DNA from: Micrasema longulum
Taxonomy: Eukaryota > Arthropoda > Insecta > Trichoptera > Brachycentridae
Assembly: GCA_022494885.1 (NCBI GenBank)
Contig: JAGVSM010003460.1
Location: forward strand, 1-64,000
Length of the DNA stretch: 64,000 bases
Direction: 5' to 3'
In this document: positions 1 to 11,345 of the stretch, piece after piece
Layout of the letters: each line of letters opens with the position of its first letter
Position numbering within the stretch: the stretch's first letter is position 1
Translations under genes and position numbers: made by a program
Notes under the pieces: generated by a model
Seen by the model: the letters and a program-made list of their open reading frames with translations, nothing else
Told to the model about the DNA's origin: nothing
Database searches by the model: none

Positions 1-1540
1 TTCCAAATATGTGGGATTGTGCATTCTTTGAGAGATCTTTTAAACAGCAAAGTGATTGGTACACATATAGTACTAGCAGAATTTATGAGAAAACATGCGG
101 GAAGGTGATCAGGTCCAGCTGATTTGGATGTATCTAGCTTTAAGAGTAGATTTTTTACATAGTCTGTGGTAATCACTATGGAATTAATATCTGAGGTATA
201 CACATGAGACGAGGTAGATGAGGGATTAGTGGAATTTCTCGATTGGATACTAGCTGGATTTAGAAAAGTGGAGTGAAAATATTCAGAAAATGCGTTGCAA
301 ATTTCAATACCAGTGTTTACTTGCATATTACCTAATACAAGACTATTAGGAATACAGTTAGATTTGGATTTGGACTTCACATACGACCAGAAATTTTTAG
401 GTGAGTCCTCGATGGACTTTTCCACGAATGCAATGTAAGAATCGTGACAATCCTTTTCAAGATGTTTGATTCTATCACGTAATAATTTAAAAGTTATTAG
501 ATTGGAGTGATTGCCGTAAGTCTTATATTTTCTTAAGTATTTATCCTTTTCTTTAATTGCTTTACTAGCGCGGGGGAGTACCATATAGGATATGAACTGT
601 TCAAAGTCTTAACAGCGGGTACAAATTTATCTCTCAGATTTGTAAAAGTATTGTAAAAAAAGTTTACGGATTCGTCAAATGATCTAATTGAGAATTCAGT
701 ATGCCAGTCGATGTCAGAGATTGTACTATTTATTGAATCAAAGTTTGCTTTATTAAACAAATATTTAGTTAGCGGTGCAGGCTTCAGGTAAGTAAGTTCA
801 ATAAATTGAGCATTAATGAAGAGAGCATTATGATGCGGGTCAATAGGTACCAATGGGTCCATACATTCACTAACATTAACAATGTCATTAGAAATTACCA
901 AATCTAGGATCCGTCCGTGTTTATTAAAAATTCCATTAAATTGCGACAAGTTATGTGTATTCAATTCATCGATAAGTAGGTACTCATCGTGACTTTGAGC
1001 ATTAGAAGGCAAGTATGAAACATTATCAGTTGAAAGCCACTTAATACCGCTCAAGTTGAAATCACCTATTATCAAATATTTGTCAAGCGGGTTATTAGAA
1101 ATTGTCATATTTAACTTAGAGAAAAAATTTATCAATTGGTCGGAAAAGGAATGGCCTGATTTTTGTTTACATAGGTATGGAACACATAAGTGTAGTTTGG
1201 TGCGCGTACGGGTACCTGCGAGATTAAGAGATAGTGTTAGCAACAGATCTTCAGCGCTGGAGTTGAATGTCGGCTGGGCAATAGCTGATATTTCTTTACG
1301 TACCGCTAGGAGAACACCGCCGCCCCGCGACTGTCCCGTTGCCGTGTAATCCCGATCGCGACGCCAAACCATATAGCGGCTGTCAAATAGTTCACTATCG
1401 GAAATGTTGTCGTTTATCCACGTTTTGGATAGAGCTATAATATCGTAACTAGATATGCTTAAATTACGTTGGAATATAGTAGTCTTAGAACGTAATCCCC
1501 TTACATTCTGGTACAGTATATTTAAGTTGGTGTTAGCCAT
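1..1540 (-). pseudogene. LINE ORF2: AP endonuclease plus N-terminal reverse transcriptase, frameshifted
   Basis: The first frame (1540 down to 533, 335 codons) is an exonuclease-endonuclease-phosphatase fold: QNVRGLRSK near the start (the Asn motif), DIIALSKTWIND, SRGGGVLLAV, LIIGDFNL (the Asp/Asn motif, about residue 157), RILDLVISND and PHHNALF (the His motif, degraded from the usual DHHP). In active relatives the second motif reads L(S/T)ETW; here the catalytic Glu codon is AAA (Lys), one G-to-A change from GAA. After ...WYSPALVK the frame ends quickly, but the -1 frame continues as KEKDKYLRKYKTYG, then FWSYVKSKSKS, then LDTSKSAGPDHLPA, the first RT motif. That fits a 1-bp deletion in an A-run near 560-575. 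RT continues past position 1. The start is the ATG at 1540 (MANTNLNILYQNVRG), typical for this EN. Confidence 0.9.
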
Positions 1541-1912
1541 AAGAAAGATCGTAAATATTAATTAACATAATTATGAAACAAAATAAAATAGAAACATGCG
1601 AGTATTGATTCCGAAGATTATTGGTACGTAGTTTAGGCAGAAAAAAGTAAATGTAATGTGTTAGAGCGGGCGAGCGGATATAATTTGCAATAAATGTGCG
1701 AATAAAAGAGACATAAAGATGTAGATACTTGCGTTGTAGATAAATAAAGTTAAATTGTAAGTAAACATATGAGTATATAATAATATAATAAAGCGAGCGT
1801 TTGCTTTCGAAAACAGGGGTTACAAACACATTCAAAACAATCATTGACAGTAATGCGAGTACATAAAAAATACATAAGGAAAGTGCGAGCGATATAAATA
1901 ATAATAAACATA

Positions 1913-2533
1913 TTAAACGAACTTGTTTAAATCGGCCTCAGTGTTTATAATGTGGACACTCGAAGTATCATTCAATCTTGCATGAATTTTGCCATATTTT
2001 ACCCAAATATACTTATATCCCTTTTCATCCTTCAACTTGGATTTGGTCATCGTAAGGAGTTTCTTGGTCAACGGAGTCAGATGGTCGTTTATATATATTT
2101 GATTGGTCGAATGGAAGCCTAAATCGTTAGCTGATAAGTTTTTCATGGCGCGAGCGGCTGATGTGAAATCTTCCTTTAAATATCGATTAATAAAACTCAC
2201 TATTATTGACTTCTCTTTAGAGTTATGAACCGGTACCCGTGATATATAATTTATTTGGGATTTAGGAAAAGTGTAGTCCACTTTTCGACTGATGCTGTCT
2301 AATATTGTGAATAGATTTTCGTCAAATATGCTACCTGGGGGACCCCAGATACCCCCCTTAGGCACGGGAGGGCTAAGGGCATTATGTCCACCGATCCTGT
2401 TAAGTTTCAAAATATGATAACTTTTTTTGTCAAAAAAATTAAAAAAGTACACACCGAATGACCATGAACGTCCCATACTTATAATAAATCTTGAAAACCA
2501 CCCGATGGATCTAAACCTGGTTTTCACTGTCAT
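1913..2533 (-). pseudogene. LINE ORF1 remnant with FP25-like C-terminal domain
   Basis: The open frame has 206 codons, but only about residue 75 onward resembles LINE ORF1. That part has the form DENLFTILDSIS, a V(D)xxFPKSQI-YISRVP segment, IIVSFINRYLKEDF, then IYINDHLTP, KKLLTMTKSKLKDEKGYKYIWVKYGKIHAR and a final EADLNKF. This matches the RNA-binding C-terminal domain (named after the baculovirus FP protein) found in ORF1 of many insect Jockey/CR1-group elements. The first 75 residues (MTVKTRFRSIGW..., then a Gly/Pro-rich PPVPKGGIWGPPGS) do not look homologous and probably come from fused non-coding DNA or a rearrangement. The true ORF1 would be longer and include a coiled coil, which I cannot find upstream. 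Confidence 0.72.
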
Positions 2534-3034
2534 GTAACGTGTCCTAAAACAAAGCTACTTGTATTTGTTGCATCTTCGAAAAATAAAAATTAGTACGTCA
2601 TATTCATTTCTTACCGAAAATTACCGTAAAATACCGCGGAGATTTTACCGCCGTGCATCTCGAATTTATTGCGATACAAGTAAATATCGTTTTTGCTACC
2701 ATTTATGCTTGCAATATACACATGTATGTTCATAAGGATGAATGACAATATCCGACTAAGACCCTCCATATAATCTTTCAAACTCACAGTGAAAGGGGCA
2801 GTGAACGTTATTACTTTATTAAGTTAAATTGAATTGAAATAATATACGAAATTAGAAATTTCAAAAGATCTACTCATTTATTGACCAAAATATTGTTTTT
2901 TTTGAATGAGTAAAACCGATAGGAAGACCCACAGTCTTTAAAACGGTTTCGGGTATGTGGAGGAATGTACTCCTGCTCCGGGGAATTACGCTTTCGGGAA
3001 TTTTCCCGCGGTACATCATTACTTGCACCTCCAG
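2534..3034. other. AT-rich intergenic DNA, nothing recognised
   Basis: No supported ORF. There is a short cluster of TTACCG-type words around 2615-2650 and a small GC-richer patch at 2945-3020. Neither has an identifiable origin. Confidence 0.4.
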
Positions 3035-3035
3035 T

Positions 3036-3087
3036 ACCTTATGCATGCACCATTGGGTGCGAATAAGAGTTTGATGGTGATGAACAT
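3036..3087 (+). repeat. SINE-A 3' tail fragment
   Basis: The segment carries the SINE-A tail signature (CACCATTGGGTGCGAATA then a TGATGGTGATG tail). The SINE body and tRNA-like part are not recognisable upstream, so this is an eroded 3' end. Confidence 0.5.
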
Positions 3088-3491
3088 AATGTCATTGTAT
3101 TATTTTAGATGTTTGTAAATCTAATATTGTGGATCATCGTAATATATAATTTTTATTTGAGAATAAAAAATACTGTTTTGTAATCCACTGTATTTGCTTA
3201 CACAACCGAATATATAATATATGTATTATGCATGTTTACTTGTTAAATAACCCTAAAGAGGGAAACATTTTGTAGCCGAAACTAGACAGTCAAATTGTTC
3301 CAAAAAAAATTCTTTTTTTTTTGTATAATTTGATTGTTTTAGTAATTTTGTTGATAGTTAATTTTCTGCTTACTAAAGTTGAAGGTGTAAACAAGGACTT
3401 ATACACTCGCATACGTTAATGTTTATTGTATGCAATTATTACTTTATTATGTCTATATAATGATTTAAATCATATATACATTCAAATTAAC

Positions 3492-3541
3492 AATGCACTG
3501 GCCTATGCACCATTAGGTTCTGATAAGGGTTTGGTGATAAT
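3492..3541 (+). repeat. SINE-A 3' tail fragment
   Basis: CCTATGCACCATTAGGTTC followed by a GGTGATAATG tail matches the SINE-A 3' end; nothing upstream matches the body. Confidence 0.45.
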
Positions 3542-5025
3542 GTATTTCAATATAAATTTTACCGATGTATATATAAATTTACTTTAATATAAAGAAATAT
3601 TCGTTTTTATAAACGATAAATCGATATTATTATCGAAACTTATTTAAACGAATAATGGCGGTACATTACTTCTTCACTAACACATTCGTAAAAACTCTTT
3701 GCGATGTTCTTATGAATATTTTTTAACCTGTTATTATAATCGAATATTTTATATCGGTTTAAAAAAAAAAAGGTATTTATTTAAGAGCAATATTTTCCGA
3801 ATAATAAATAATTTACATGAAAACTAAAAACTGCACTAATAAGTGCATATTATTTATTTATACCCTTTCTAATTTATATTATAAATAAGTGGGTTATATT
3901 GTTCATTTTGTTTATATATGTATTTTAAGTTTAAGTAAAATATTATTAAAAGTGTTTGCACGTAATTGATAAAAAATAAGTAGTGCATTTTTTTATTTTA
4001 ATGTTTCTGTATATTATTTTTCATTGTTTGTAAAGCAAATAAATACATTAATGTCAGGCGGGATGGGATCTCTATGAAGACGACAGATAATATTTAATAA
4101 TACGCTAATTAGCAGCGTGGTTTATTTACATTTCTGTGCGTTTGACTTAACGGTTCCTAATTTATCATTTCATTTGTGAATAAAAACTAGCAGATTTAAG
4201 ATATATACGAATTAAAACATATAAACAAAATTTAAATAAAAATACGTTGTGTATAAAAATACTTATTTAGTCATGTTTCTTACAATAAAAGGAACATTAT
4301 GAAAATTCATCAAAAATATTTAATAAGTTCGGTATTTTTTTACTTGTCTAAATCACTCTATAGCTAACAATATATTGAATACTTAAAAATAATACAGTTT
4401 TTTTTCTATTAAGCTAACGAAATAGTAAAAAAAATCAATGCCAACCTAGCCAAATAAAAAATATATATCTTTGCTCTTTTGCCTAAATTTTGGGTTTCTG
4501 TCTGATCAATTTCAATATATGAAATTCAATTTTAAAAAACATGTTAGGTTTTCAACACAGAAAAATAATTTTAGTTTAGTTAAATTAATTTATCAATTTT
4601 TGAGACCAAACCTCAACTCCATAGAACCAAATTCCTGTGTATTGAAAGCAAAATACAAAACAATTGTGTTTATAAACAAAATGAACAAAAAATCTTTTGA
4701 ACATAGGGAACAAGATTTTTTATAATCAGTGTGAACTCGGATATGAAACTAGAAATAAAAATGAAGTAAGTCTGCCATTTAGTAAAAAAACAAAGACACA
4801 GAACTCGTTGGTTCACCGAGGTGGACCATCAGAAATAAGAGTTTAAGGAAAGACCATTAGAAATAAGAGAACAAAAAAAAAAATCATTTCATTTGAATGT
4901 TAGTTGATAAAACATGTGTGTAGCAGATAAGTTAGCTCTTAAAAAGTGATTGCATTCGAGTTGGTCTTAAAGAATTTTTTTTAATAGTGAAATGTTAATA
5001 ATTATTATATATTTTAATAACAATT
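3542..5025. other. AT-rich DNA without recognised features
   Basis: Very AT-rich sequence. An 84-codon ORF at 4471-4725 has no recognisable domain and the biased Lys/Phe/Asn composition expected by chance here, so I do not call it a gene. Confidence 0.4.
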
Positions 5026-5287
5026 CGTCGTCGTCATTCCCTTTCCGTACCTAATGGTGCTTAGATTACTGCAGAGGTACACAAATCGCAGCGTATCTTG
5101 ATCATTTTTTGTTACATGAAGGTAAGATGATCAGTCTTACGCTTCAGGTACCAGTTCAGGCACTATGAAATATTCTGGTGGGAAAACACCTTTTTAAATA
5201 AATATTTCTTATCAACCATGTCGGGAATCGAACCCGAGACCTCTTGCATGGGAGACAAATGCGCTTATCATTACACCACGAGGCCGA
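5026..5287 (-). repeat. SINE-A, near full-length short form
   Basis: Read on the minus strand, the copy begins with a tRNA-like promoter: an A-box-like GTGGTGTAATGATAAGCGC and a B-box-like GGTTCGATTCC. It continues through a body of about 170 bp containing GTGTTTTCCCACCAGAATATT and TGATCATCTTACCTTCATG, and ends in CACCATTAGGTACGGAAAG plus a GACGACGACG-type tail. The same arrangement recurs across the window, which defines the family. The tRNA-like part does not fold into a full cloverleaf with a paired acceptor stem, so it is a promoter relic and not a tRNA gene. A 74-codon ORF over the head is spurious. Confidence 0.85.
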
Positions 5288-6394
5288 CTAATAATTGTAT
5301 AAAGGTTAATATATTAGCACATTCATGTATTGTGTTTGTACTATTTAAGGACAAAACAAAAATAAAAAAAAAACAAAAAAATATTAAAACCCATAACTTT
5401 ATCAGACAAGAAAAGCACGAATATAAAAATGTTAAGTTTTGAAGTGACAGAGGCAATGTAGCATAATGTATTTCTTTATATTAAATCAGAGCTACAGACA
5501 GCTATATTATATGAAATAATTACAGTTTTGAAAAAAATGCCTCAAAAGTATCGAATATTTCAATATATATATACATTTATATTTGTTTTTATTTTATTTG
5601 TGAAATATATAATACATATCTAAGATATTATACTCCCAGGAATTTAAAAAAACCTCATTTGGGACCGTAAATAAAAATGAGACATTTTTGTGACAATACA
5701 TAATATCATATATAGTAAATACATCCGAAATTGTAAGAAAACAAAAAGAAACATAAAGCATAGTACTTTACACCATCTATATAAATAACATTAATAACTA
5801 TCACTATCAAAAAGATTTAAGTAATATTTTTTAATTACGACACTTTTGAATTGGCTATTCGATTTTTCGTGTTTTAATATTTATTTAAAATTCGGAATGG
5901 TCAATACTTTCCAGAAACCTTTTTCCGAACTTCGTTGAGCAAAACTTAGGTACATGAAAATTTCCTGATTTACGCGTTATTATTATTATATTTATTAAAT
6001 TATTTTATAGAAATACACCATTCTTTCTCAATGGTCCCCTTGATAAAACCTGTGTGAAGGAATATTTCTTTTATTAAAAAAAGGTAATAATAATAACAAA
6101 AAATAGAAAAAATACCTAATTAAAAAACACCTTTTTCTAAACAGAAATGACCGAAAAATATTTTTTTACAATAATAATAATATTACGAGTACAATACATA
6201 AGTTTTTATGTATTTTTTTAGTTAGTGTATACAATAAAGCATTATAAGAGTAGGCATATTTATTTTATATATTTTTAATTAATATTTTTCTTTCATTCTT
6301 CATACTTCATAAGTATTTTGAAAAAACAACGCATTATCCATAAATAAAAAGTCGATTACGGGAATAATCTAATTCGGTTATTCGAACTATTAAT
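5288..6394. other. AT-rich DNA without recognised features
   Basis: No conserved coding or paired termini seen. A GC-richer patch follows at about 6420-6580 (containing GTGTGAAAACGGCC), which resembles DNA-transposon ends but has no partner that I can find. Confidence 0.4.
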
Positions 6395-6625
6395 ATTGAT
6401 AATAATCGTTTGCGATTAAGCACACCCCAACAGATTTATGTCTGACAGACCGGGTCGTATTCATTTTACAACGCGTGTGAAAAGGTAACAGATTTTGTAT
6501 GCGTTTGCAGGATAAGCGCGGTAAAATATCGGGTAGTATGGATTTGCGTGGTAGGTGTGAAAACGGCCTAAAGCACACCTAAAAATCAGTATTAAATTAA
6601 ATTTAACGCGGTTAGATTAATGATA

Positions 6626-7423
6626 TCGTGGGTGTACAAGGAAAACCGGTTAACTACGTTTTTGGCATATTTAAGTTATGAATACCATTAACATTTTTTT
6701 TTTATCCTCTATCTACAGGTATAATCGGTTAAATGATATTACCGGCATTAACTGAGTTTCAGAGAATTGTAGAGCAAGTAAAAACGTATAAATAGCATTT
6801 TTTCTCAAATCTTTACAAAGAAAATCACTTATATGATTTCAAGTGATTTTTTTTTTAGTTGAAGTTTATGTTTTTACTAATGAATAAACAAGGAAAAACG
6901 GTTAAATGTCTTCGTCTGGTTTTCGTTACAAAAACAACATCCAAAGACTTTATTATAAGTAAAAATATCTGCATTAATAAAACCTTACTACAGCGAAGTT
7001 AAAAAAGACGTGTTAAAGTTACGCAAAACAGGAGTCATTCCCGAAGATATCCATCATTGGTACAAGAGTCTTTCCACTTCCGCTAATGTGATAGATGCTA
7101 TATCTGAAGATAAAGACAGTGTTGAATTTGATACAACTCAAATTCAGTTAGACAATGTCACCGGCTAACTCAACCAGCACAATTTTTTTCACAAGGAAAA
7201 TCAGCTAAATGCGGATTAAATTTTTCTTATGTTAATTAATTATACATTTCTCAAAATTCTGTTGCTTTTTATTTCATACAAATTCTGTAATTTATAAAAA
7301 GTTGTTTCATGAATAATAAATTTAAAAAATGATTTTGATTTTTAATGAACCACCAAACTTTAAAATTTAATTTACGCAAAACTTGCTTTTTGCAGTTAAT
7401 CGGTTTTCCTGGTATACCCACGA
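6626..7423. mobile_element. TIR DNA element with TA target-site duplication
   Basis: The left end TCGTGGGTGTACAAGGAAAA and the right end, reverse-complemented TCGTGGGTATACCAGGAAAA, form imperfect inverted repeats that continue for about 40 bp (CCGGTTAACTACG against CCGATTAACTGCA). Both ends are flanked by TA (6624-6625 and 7424-7425), as for Tc1/mariner-superfamily insertions. Related GGAAAAACGGTTAAATG words recur inside (near 6890 and 7190), suggesting subterminal binding-site repeats. An internal 69-codon open frame lies at 6959-7168. The 0.8 kb size suggests a non-autonomous derivative. Confidence 0.72.
6959..7168 (+). pseudogene. Short coding remnant inside TA-flanked TIR element
   Basis: A stop-free frame ends in TAA at 7166-7168 and reads VKISALIKPYYSEVKKD, then VLKLRKTGVIPEDIHHWYKSL, then STSANVIDAISEDKDSVEFD. 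The composition is unlike the chance AT-rich ORFs nearby. Because it lies inside the TIR element it is most likely the C-terminal remnant of the element's transposase or an accessory protein. I cannot place it in a family. There is no start codon in the retained part, which fits an internal deletion. Confidence 0.4.
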
Positions 7424-7425
7424 TA

Positions 7426-7865
7426 TATTCCTAAGTTTTAGCTCATAAATAAATCAGTTTGATAAAAATAAATACTGAAAAATGATAATTATATGCTATT
7501 AGGTTTAATTATTTTTAATATGCATTTTCAGTAGATAATGATTAACGATAACCAGGATATAATTAATAAACCTTGAATAACCCCATACAAGCGCCATTAA
7601 GTTTTCGCTTGGTGCGTTTTTGCCGAGCAGAACATTGCTCATGGTCGAGCATTTTGATTAATCCCATTTCGATAAATAAATTTGAATAGTAGAAATAGCT
7701 TTACACGAGAAATCGTTTCAATTCTTAATTATCTTTAAATCATAAAACATAATTAAAACTAGTTGTAGAGTAAAAGACCTGTTGCTTTTGTGCATTTTAA
7801 TATTTAACTGTGTGGTCATTATTTAGTTTATTTAATTATTTCAAATGACATTTGTATACATATTC
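7426..7865. other. AT-rich DNA, nothing recognised
   Basis: No ORF, repeat terminus or RNA motif that I can support. Confidence 0.4.
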
Positions 7866-8094
7866 ATTATCATTCCCTTTCTGCATCTAATGGTGCACAA
7901 GTCACTGCATTGGTACACCAATCGTGGCGTATCTTCATTATTTGAAAGATGATCAGTTTTACGCTAGGGTCTATGAAATATTCTAGTGGGAAAACACCCT
8001 TTTAAATTAATATTTCATATCAACCATGTCGGGGATCGAAACCGAGACATCTTGCATAGTTGGCAAATGCACTGACCACTAAATCACGAAGCCT
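7866..8094 (-). repeat. SINE-A, short form
   Basis: Minus-strand copy with a tRNA-like head at 8030-8094 (B-box GGTTTCGATCCCC), a body and a CACCATTAGATGCAGAAAG tail at the left. It has a deletion of about 25 bp in the middle relative to the 5026-5287 copy. Confidence 0.8.
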
Positions 8095-9597
8095 AAGATA
8101 ATAAATACAGTTATATGAAGAAATATATGTACAAGAAACTAAAGACAAAGAACACAAAGCTATGTAACAAAGACAAACAATGAAATAATGGTTTATAATA
8201 TACATTTAAAAACACGATATAATATAAGACTTCGAGCTTTTTATAAAAGACACGACCGAAAAACCATGCTCCATCATGTAGGGATAGAACAATACTTATC
8301 CCTTTCGCTTTTGAGATATTAAAAAAAAAAAACTTTATTTGTAACATGAAAATTCGCTGTGGCCAGGATCTAACAGAATATAGAAGGCAATTTTAATTTT
8401 TGTTTGTACCCACACAAACGTGTTGGCCTGGAGCGAAAAGGATAAAAGGGTACTTCGAATACCAATAAAAATATATGAAATGTATTTTGAATAAATAATT
8501 GTTTTTTCAAAATCAATATGGATCTTGTGGAGAAATGTTTTTGTATAAAACTTCAAAAAAGAAATCAAATAGTTTGAAACAAAGCTGAAAATAAACATGA
8601 ATCGTGACGTATTAGGGGCGTGGCCAATGCAAGGACCGTTTTTGCGGGAATTCAAAATCACAAATTAAAAATATTTTTTATGCCACTAATAAGTAGCATG
8701 AAAATGATTTTAAGTGATATTTTCTTATTACCCTTTTTTAAAAAACGCCTATAGGGATTTTATATGGAGATATATTACACATTTTTAATTAATTTATACA
8801 AATACGTTTTATACAGGAAATAATGATGAAACATGCTACGTCTCTAAAAGATGAAACTGGTGTTTGAAGGGAGACGCGTTTTTAAATACAGATACAGAGT
8901 ACTACGCAAAAATAAGTAACACAAAATAAAATATTACAATTAAATCGATTTTTTTTTCATAATACAGATTCAATCGCGAATGTTTTAATTGTTTTTATTT
9001 TTGAACTTGGTAAATTTAGAGATTTACTTTAATTTACTTACAAATATAACAATAGCGTGGGACGAGACAAAATACTTCTTTTGCTGTTGATTTGCATAGT
9101 TTCAACTCTGATGAATACTCACCTGTTCCACGGCTCCACATGTCAGTGAACCAACATTTAAACTTAGATTTATTTCATTTATCTTTGTGCAAATTAAAAT
9201 CATCACTTCTTTACTAAATAATAAAAATGTACTAAGTGTTATACTTGTTTTACTGTTTATACTATGATACATCGCTTTTGTTACTTCAATACTTTTTATA
9301 TTTTAACTCTTTATTTATTGTTAATTTGCTGCATACCTATGTTATAACTACTTATTTAATTTAATTAGATTATTTTCTGCTAATTTTATTTAAATTGAAT
9401 TTAAGTATCTATATTTTGTATACTTGTGTACGGTGTTTCGTTTCATTATAATTGTTTTTTAAAATTATTTTATACTTTTTCAAAGACGTCAGCCATCGAA
9501 ATCAATAGATAAATAAAATAAATATAATTAATCAATAATAAAACTAAATATACCTTAGTTAAATATAGGTAAAAAAATAGAGTGTACACAAAGCAAT
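8095..9597. other. AT-rich DNA without recognised features
   Basis: Minus-strand ORFs of 78-108 codons at 8111-8661 are Phe/Ile/Lys-rich with no motif and overlap one another. I treat them as chance. A GGGGCGTGGCCAATG word at 8615-8630 resembles a CCAAT-type site, but there is no supporting gene. Confidence 0.4.
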
Positions 9598-9641
9598 TAT
9601 CTGCCCTATGCACCATTAGGTGCGTAAAGGGAATGATGATG
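9598..9641 (+). repeat. SINE-A 3' tail fragment
   Basis: Contains TGCCCTATGCACCATTAGG and an AAGGGAATGATGATGAT tail; the body upstream is missing. Confidence 0.6.
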
Positions 9642-9654
9642 ATAAAATAAAAAA

Positions 9655-9960
9655 TAATTTCGCTCGAAAAGTGGAAATGCTTCTAGCTTTTGTTGTTTTG
9701 AGTTTCAGTCAGTCTCACCTTAGGAAGCCTGAAATCACCTCCACTTCTCGTTCCATAACTGTGGAAATATTTGACCGCAGATGTACGTATTCGGTCCCAC
9801 AGTGTGCGGTTCCCTTTGTGCCAGGTCTGCCAGGTAAGCAGAGCGAGCAGGTTTGCGTGGTATGGAGAAAACGCCTCGCTATTTTTTCATCCGCGAGTTT
9901 TGTGTTCGGAAGGAACTCTGTAGATACCCGAGTTTAATGGGCTTCGCTATAGAGGTGTGC
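9655..9960. other. GC-richer segment of unknown origin
   Basis: Base composition is clearly richer in G+C than either flank. The plus strand is open for 105 codons (9620-9937: Ser/Val-rich, with IFDRRCTYSVPQCAVPFVPGLPG), but the frame begins inside a SINE-A tail and shows no known domain. It could be a buried transposon fragment or an exon relic. Confidence 0.3.
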
Positions 9961-10061
9961 ATCATGGTCCATTTCATACGTATCGTCAAAATCCAAACGA
10001 GACGGTAAAATAAAGGTGGATTAATATTTGTTGTAACATGTTTTTTTTAAATTTGCGGTTG

Positions 10062-10160
10062 CTCTCAGATAAATATCCTAGGGAAGGAAACCGAGTGGAG
10101 ATTAGTGGGCATCATATTGTACCTACCGTTTAGTGCGTTAGCCTGCCTTTAAAAAAATAT
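10062..10160 (+). repeat. SINE-A 5' extension fragment (degenerate)
   Basis: TTGCTCTCAGATAAATATCCT and GGAAACCGAGTGGAGAT match the part that lies upstream of the tRNA-like head in long SINE-A copies. A weak A-box-like stretch follows (TTTAGTGCGTTAGCCTGCC). Confidence 0.5.
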
Positions 10161-10361
10161 GGGGCCGTGGTTCCGTGGCAATTTTCGTGGACTCACTAAC
10201 CAGAAGTCCGAGGTATTTTTTAATAATGAGTTATTTATAATTTGTTGAAAATCTAAATATTTAAGAAAATCATAAGAACACAAATATATAAATATAATTA
10301 AAATAAAATCAATTTGTTTTTAAACATTTAAAAAAAAAATACCTACCGGTTTCGGAGATAT

Positions 10362-10968
10362 TATTATTTATTATTTTAGGATAATCGCAAATTAATGAAT
10401 TTCAACCTTCTTCACCCCTCACTCTATAGTTCCGCAAGCACAAAATACCATTTGACATAAAAACATGATTTATTACCTCCATGATTGGACTCTGTTAAAA
10501 TTATAATATAGGATTTACATTAAATTCTCATGTATACCTCGTGTTGAGTATAGAACAGCATTTATCGATATTATTCCTTGCCGATTACCATTGTTTCTAA
10601 TCCTCCCCTAAACCCATCCTAATGGTACCTACCTAATATCAAGATAGAAGATTTATAAAAATGGAACATTTGGATTTAGAAAATTACAAACGAAATTTTG
10701 ATGATATCACATTGCATAGAGCTCACGGAATCGTCGCGCGTTGTTGTGAAAGTTAATTATAAATCGTTAAATATCATAATCATAGTGAACTTTTATCTTC
10801 CAGTGCACCAATATTGAAGAACATTATTTTCGTATGAAATGTAGATCCGTTTCCGTGCTCCTTTCCTTTATTAAAATACTCCAACTTTGTTCGAAACTGA
10901 TTGATATTCGTGAGACTGCTTATCGTTTACACCTCGATAAAGGAGCGCGCGTTGCTCCGAAATCGGTT
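10362..10968. other. AT-rich DNA, nothing recognised
   Basis: No supported feature. It lies between a hammerhead-like fragment (10343-10358) and the repeat at 10970. Confidence 0.4.
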
Positions 10969-10969
10969 G

Positions 10970-11062
10970 GTAATTAAATAAAAAATAAGTGTTTAAAAAC
11001 AATGTGTTTTTATTTTAGTTACAATAAATAACCACAGAGTTAGTGCTTCTTAGATAAATTTA
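10970..11062 (+). repeat. Two-copy dispersed repeat (partner at 14878-14968)
   Basis: Shares a patchy match with 14878-14968: TTAAAAACAA..GTGTG/GTTTTT, TTTATTTTA, ACAA(T/C)AAATAACC(A/G)CA and TTAG(T/C)GCTTC in the same order and spacing. One copy directly precedes a LINE tail and the other directly follows the mariner relic. Confidence 0.45.
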
Positions 11063-11345
11063 AGATAAATATAATGAATAATATATATAATGCAATCAAA
11101 ATCAACCCACCATATGAAGTGTACAGAATACAATAGATAATGTCAAGAAATGAAGTTTTGAGATAAATGCTCATAAACCAGGGACTGAAATAATACAATA
11201 AACTACCAGACAAAACTAAACAAAAGACTCGGACAAACTTTTTAAATGATGTAAAAAATATTATTGCCAACAACAGAGTATTAATAAAAATTATATATTA
11301 TTTTTGTAAAATGAACGTTATAATCCGTAAGGGTTAATAAATAAA
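11060..11345 (+). pseudogene. LINE reverse-transcriptase C-terminal tail, decayed
   Basis: The plus strand, with two in-frame stops, reads YNAIKINPPYEVYRIQ, then NEVLR.MLINQGLK.YNKLPDKTKQ, then TRTNFLNDVKNI. This matches the last ~60 residues of insect Jockey/CR1-group RTs, whose tail has the form KGLKLYNKLPxxIK..FKxxLKxxL. The trailing TAAGGGTTAATAAATAAAT with polyadenylation-like words fits a LINE 3' UTR. The 77-codon minus-strand ORF here is the shadow of this relic. Confidence 0.6.

Larger units (their letters stand above)
1..2533 (-). mobile_element. Non-LTR retrotransposon (Jockey/CR1-group LINE), cut by left window edge
   Basis: On the minus strand an ORF1 C-terminal domain (1913-2533) precedes an AP-type endonuclease joined to the start of a reverse transcriptase (1-1540), the usual ORF1-ORF2 order of autonomous LINEs. 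The two ORFs are separated by about 370 bp in which I see no conserved coding. The ORF1 N-terminal half (coiled coil and zinc knuckles in related elements) is not recognisable, so the copy is probably 5' truncated or rearranged near 2330-2540. RT motifs beyond the first fingers block lie left of the window. ORF2 is disabled by a frameshift and a catalytic substitution, so this is a dead copy. Confidence 0.88.

Noticed and set aside
1533..1844. 103-codon minus-strand ORF between LINE ORF1 and ORF2
   Set aside because: Tyr/Ile-rich, no domain, overlaps the true start of ORF2; likely spacer sequence.
4471..4725. 84-codon plus-strand ORF
   Set aside because: Low-complexity composition, no motif, flanked by featureless AT-rich DNA.
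5218..5442. 74-codon ORF beginning MSGIEPETSC
   Set aside because: It reads across the reversed tRNA-like head of SINE-A; such peptides are typical SINE artefacts.
8111..8661. Overlapping minus-strand ORFs of 78 and 108 codons
   Set aside because: Phe/Ile/Lys/Ser composition expected from AT-rich DNA, no domain, no shared repeat.
9600..9640. GATGATGAT microsatellite as independent repeat
   Set aside because: Explained as the 3' tail of SINE-A, preceded by the family tail CCTATGCACCATTAGG.
11040..11273. 77-codon hydrophobic minus-strand ORF resembling a membrane protein
   Set aside because: The plus strand carries a LINE RT tail (LINQGLK.YNKLP); hydrophobicity arises from its reverse complement.
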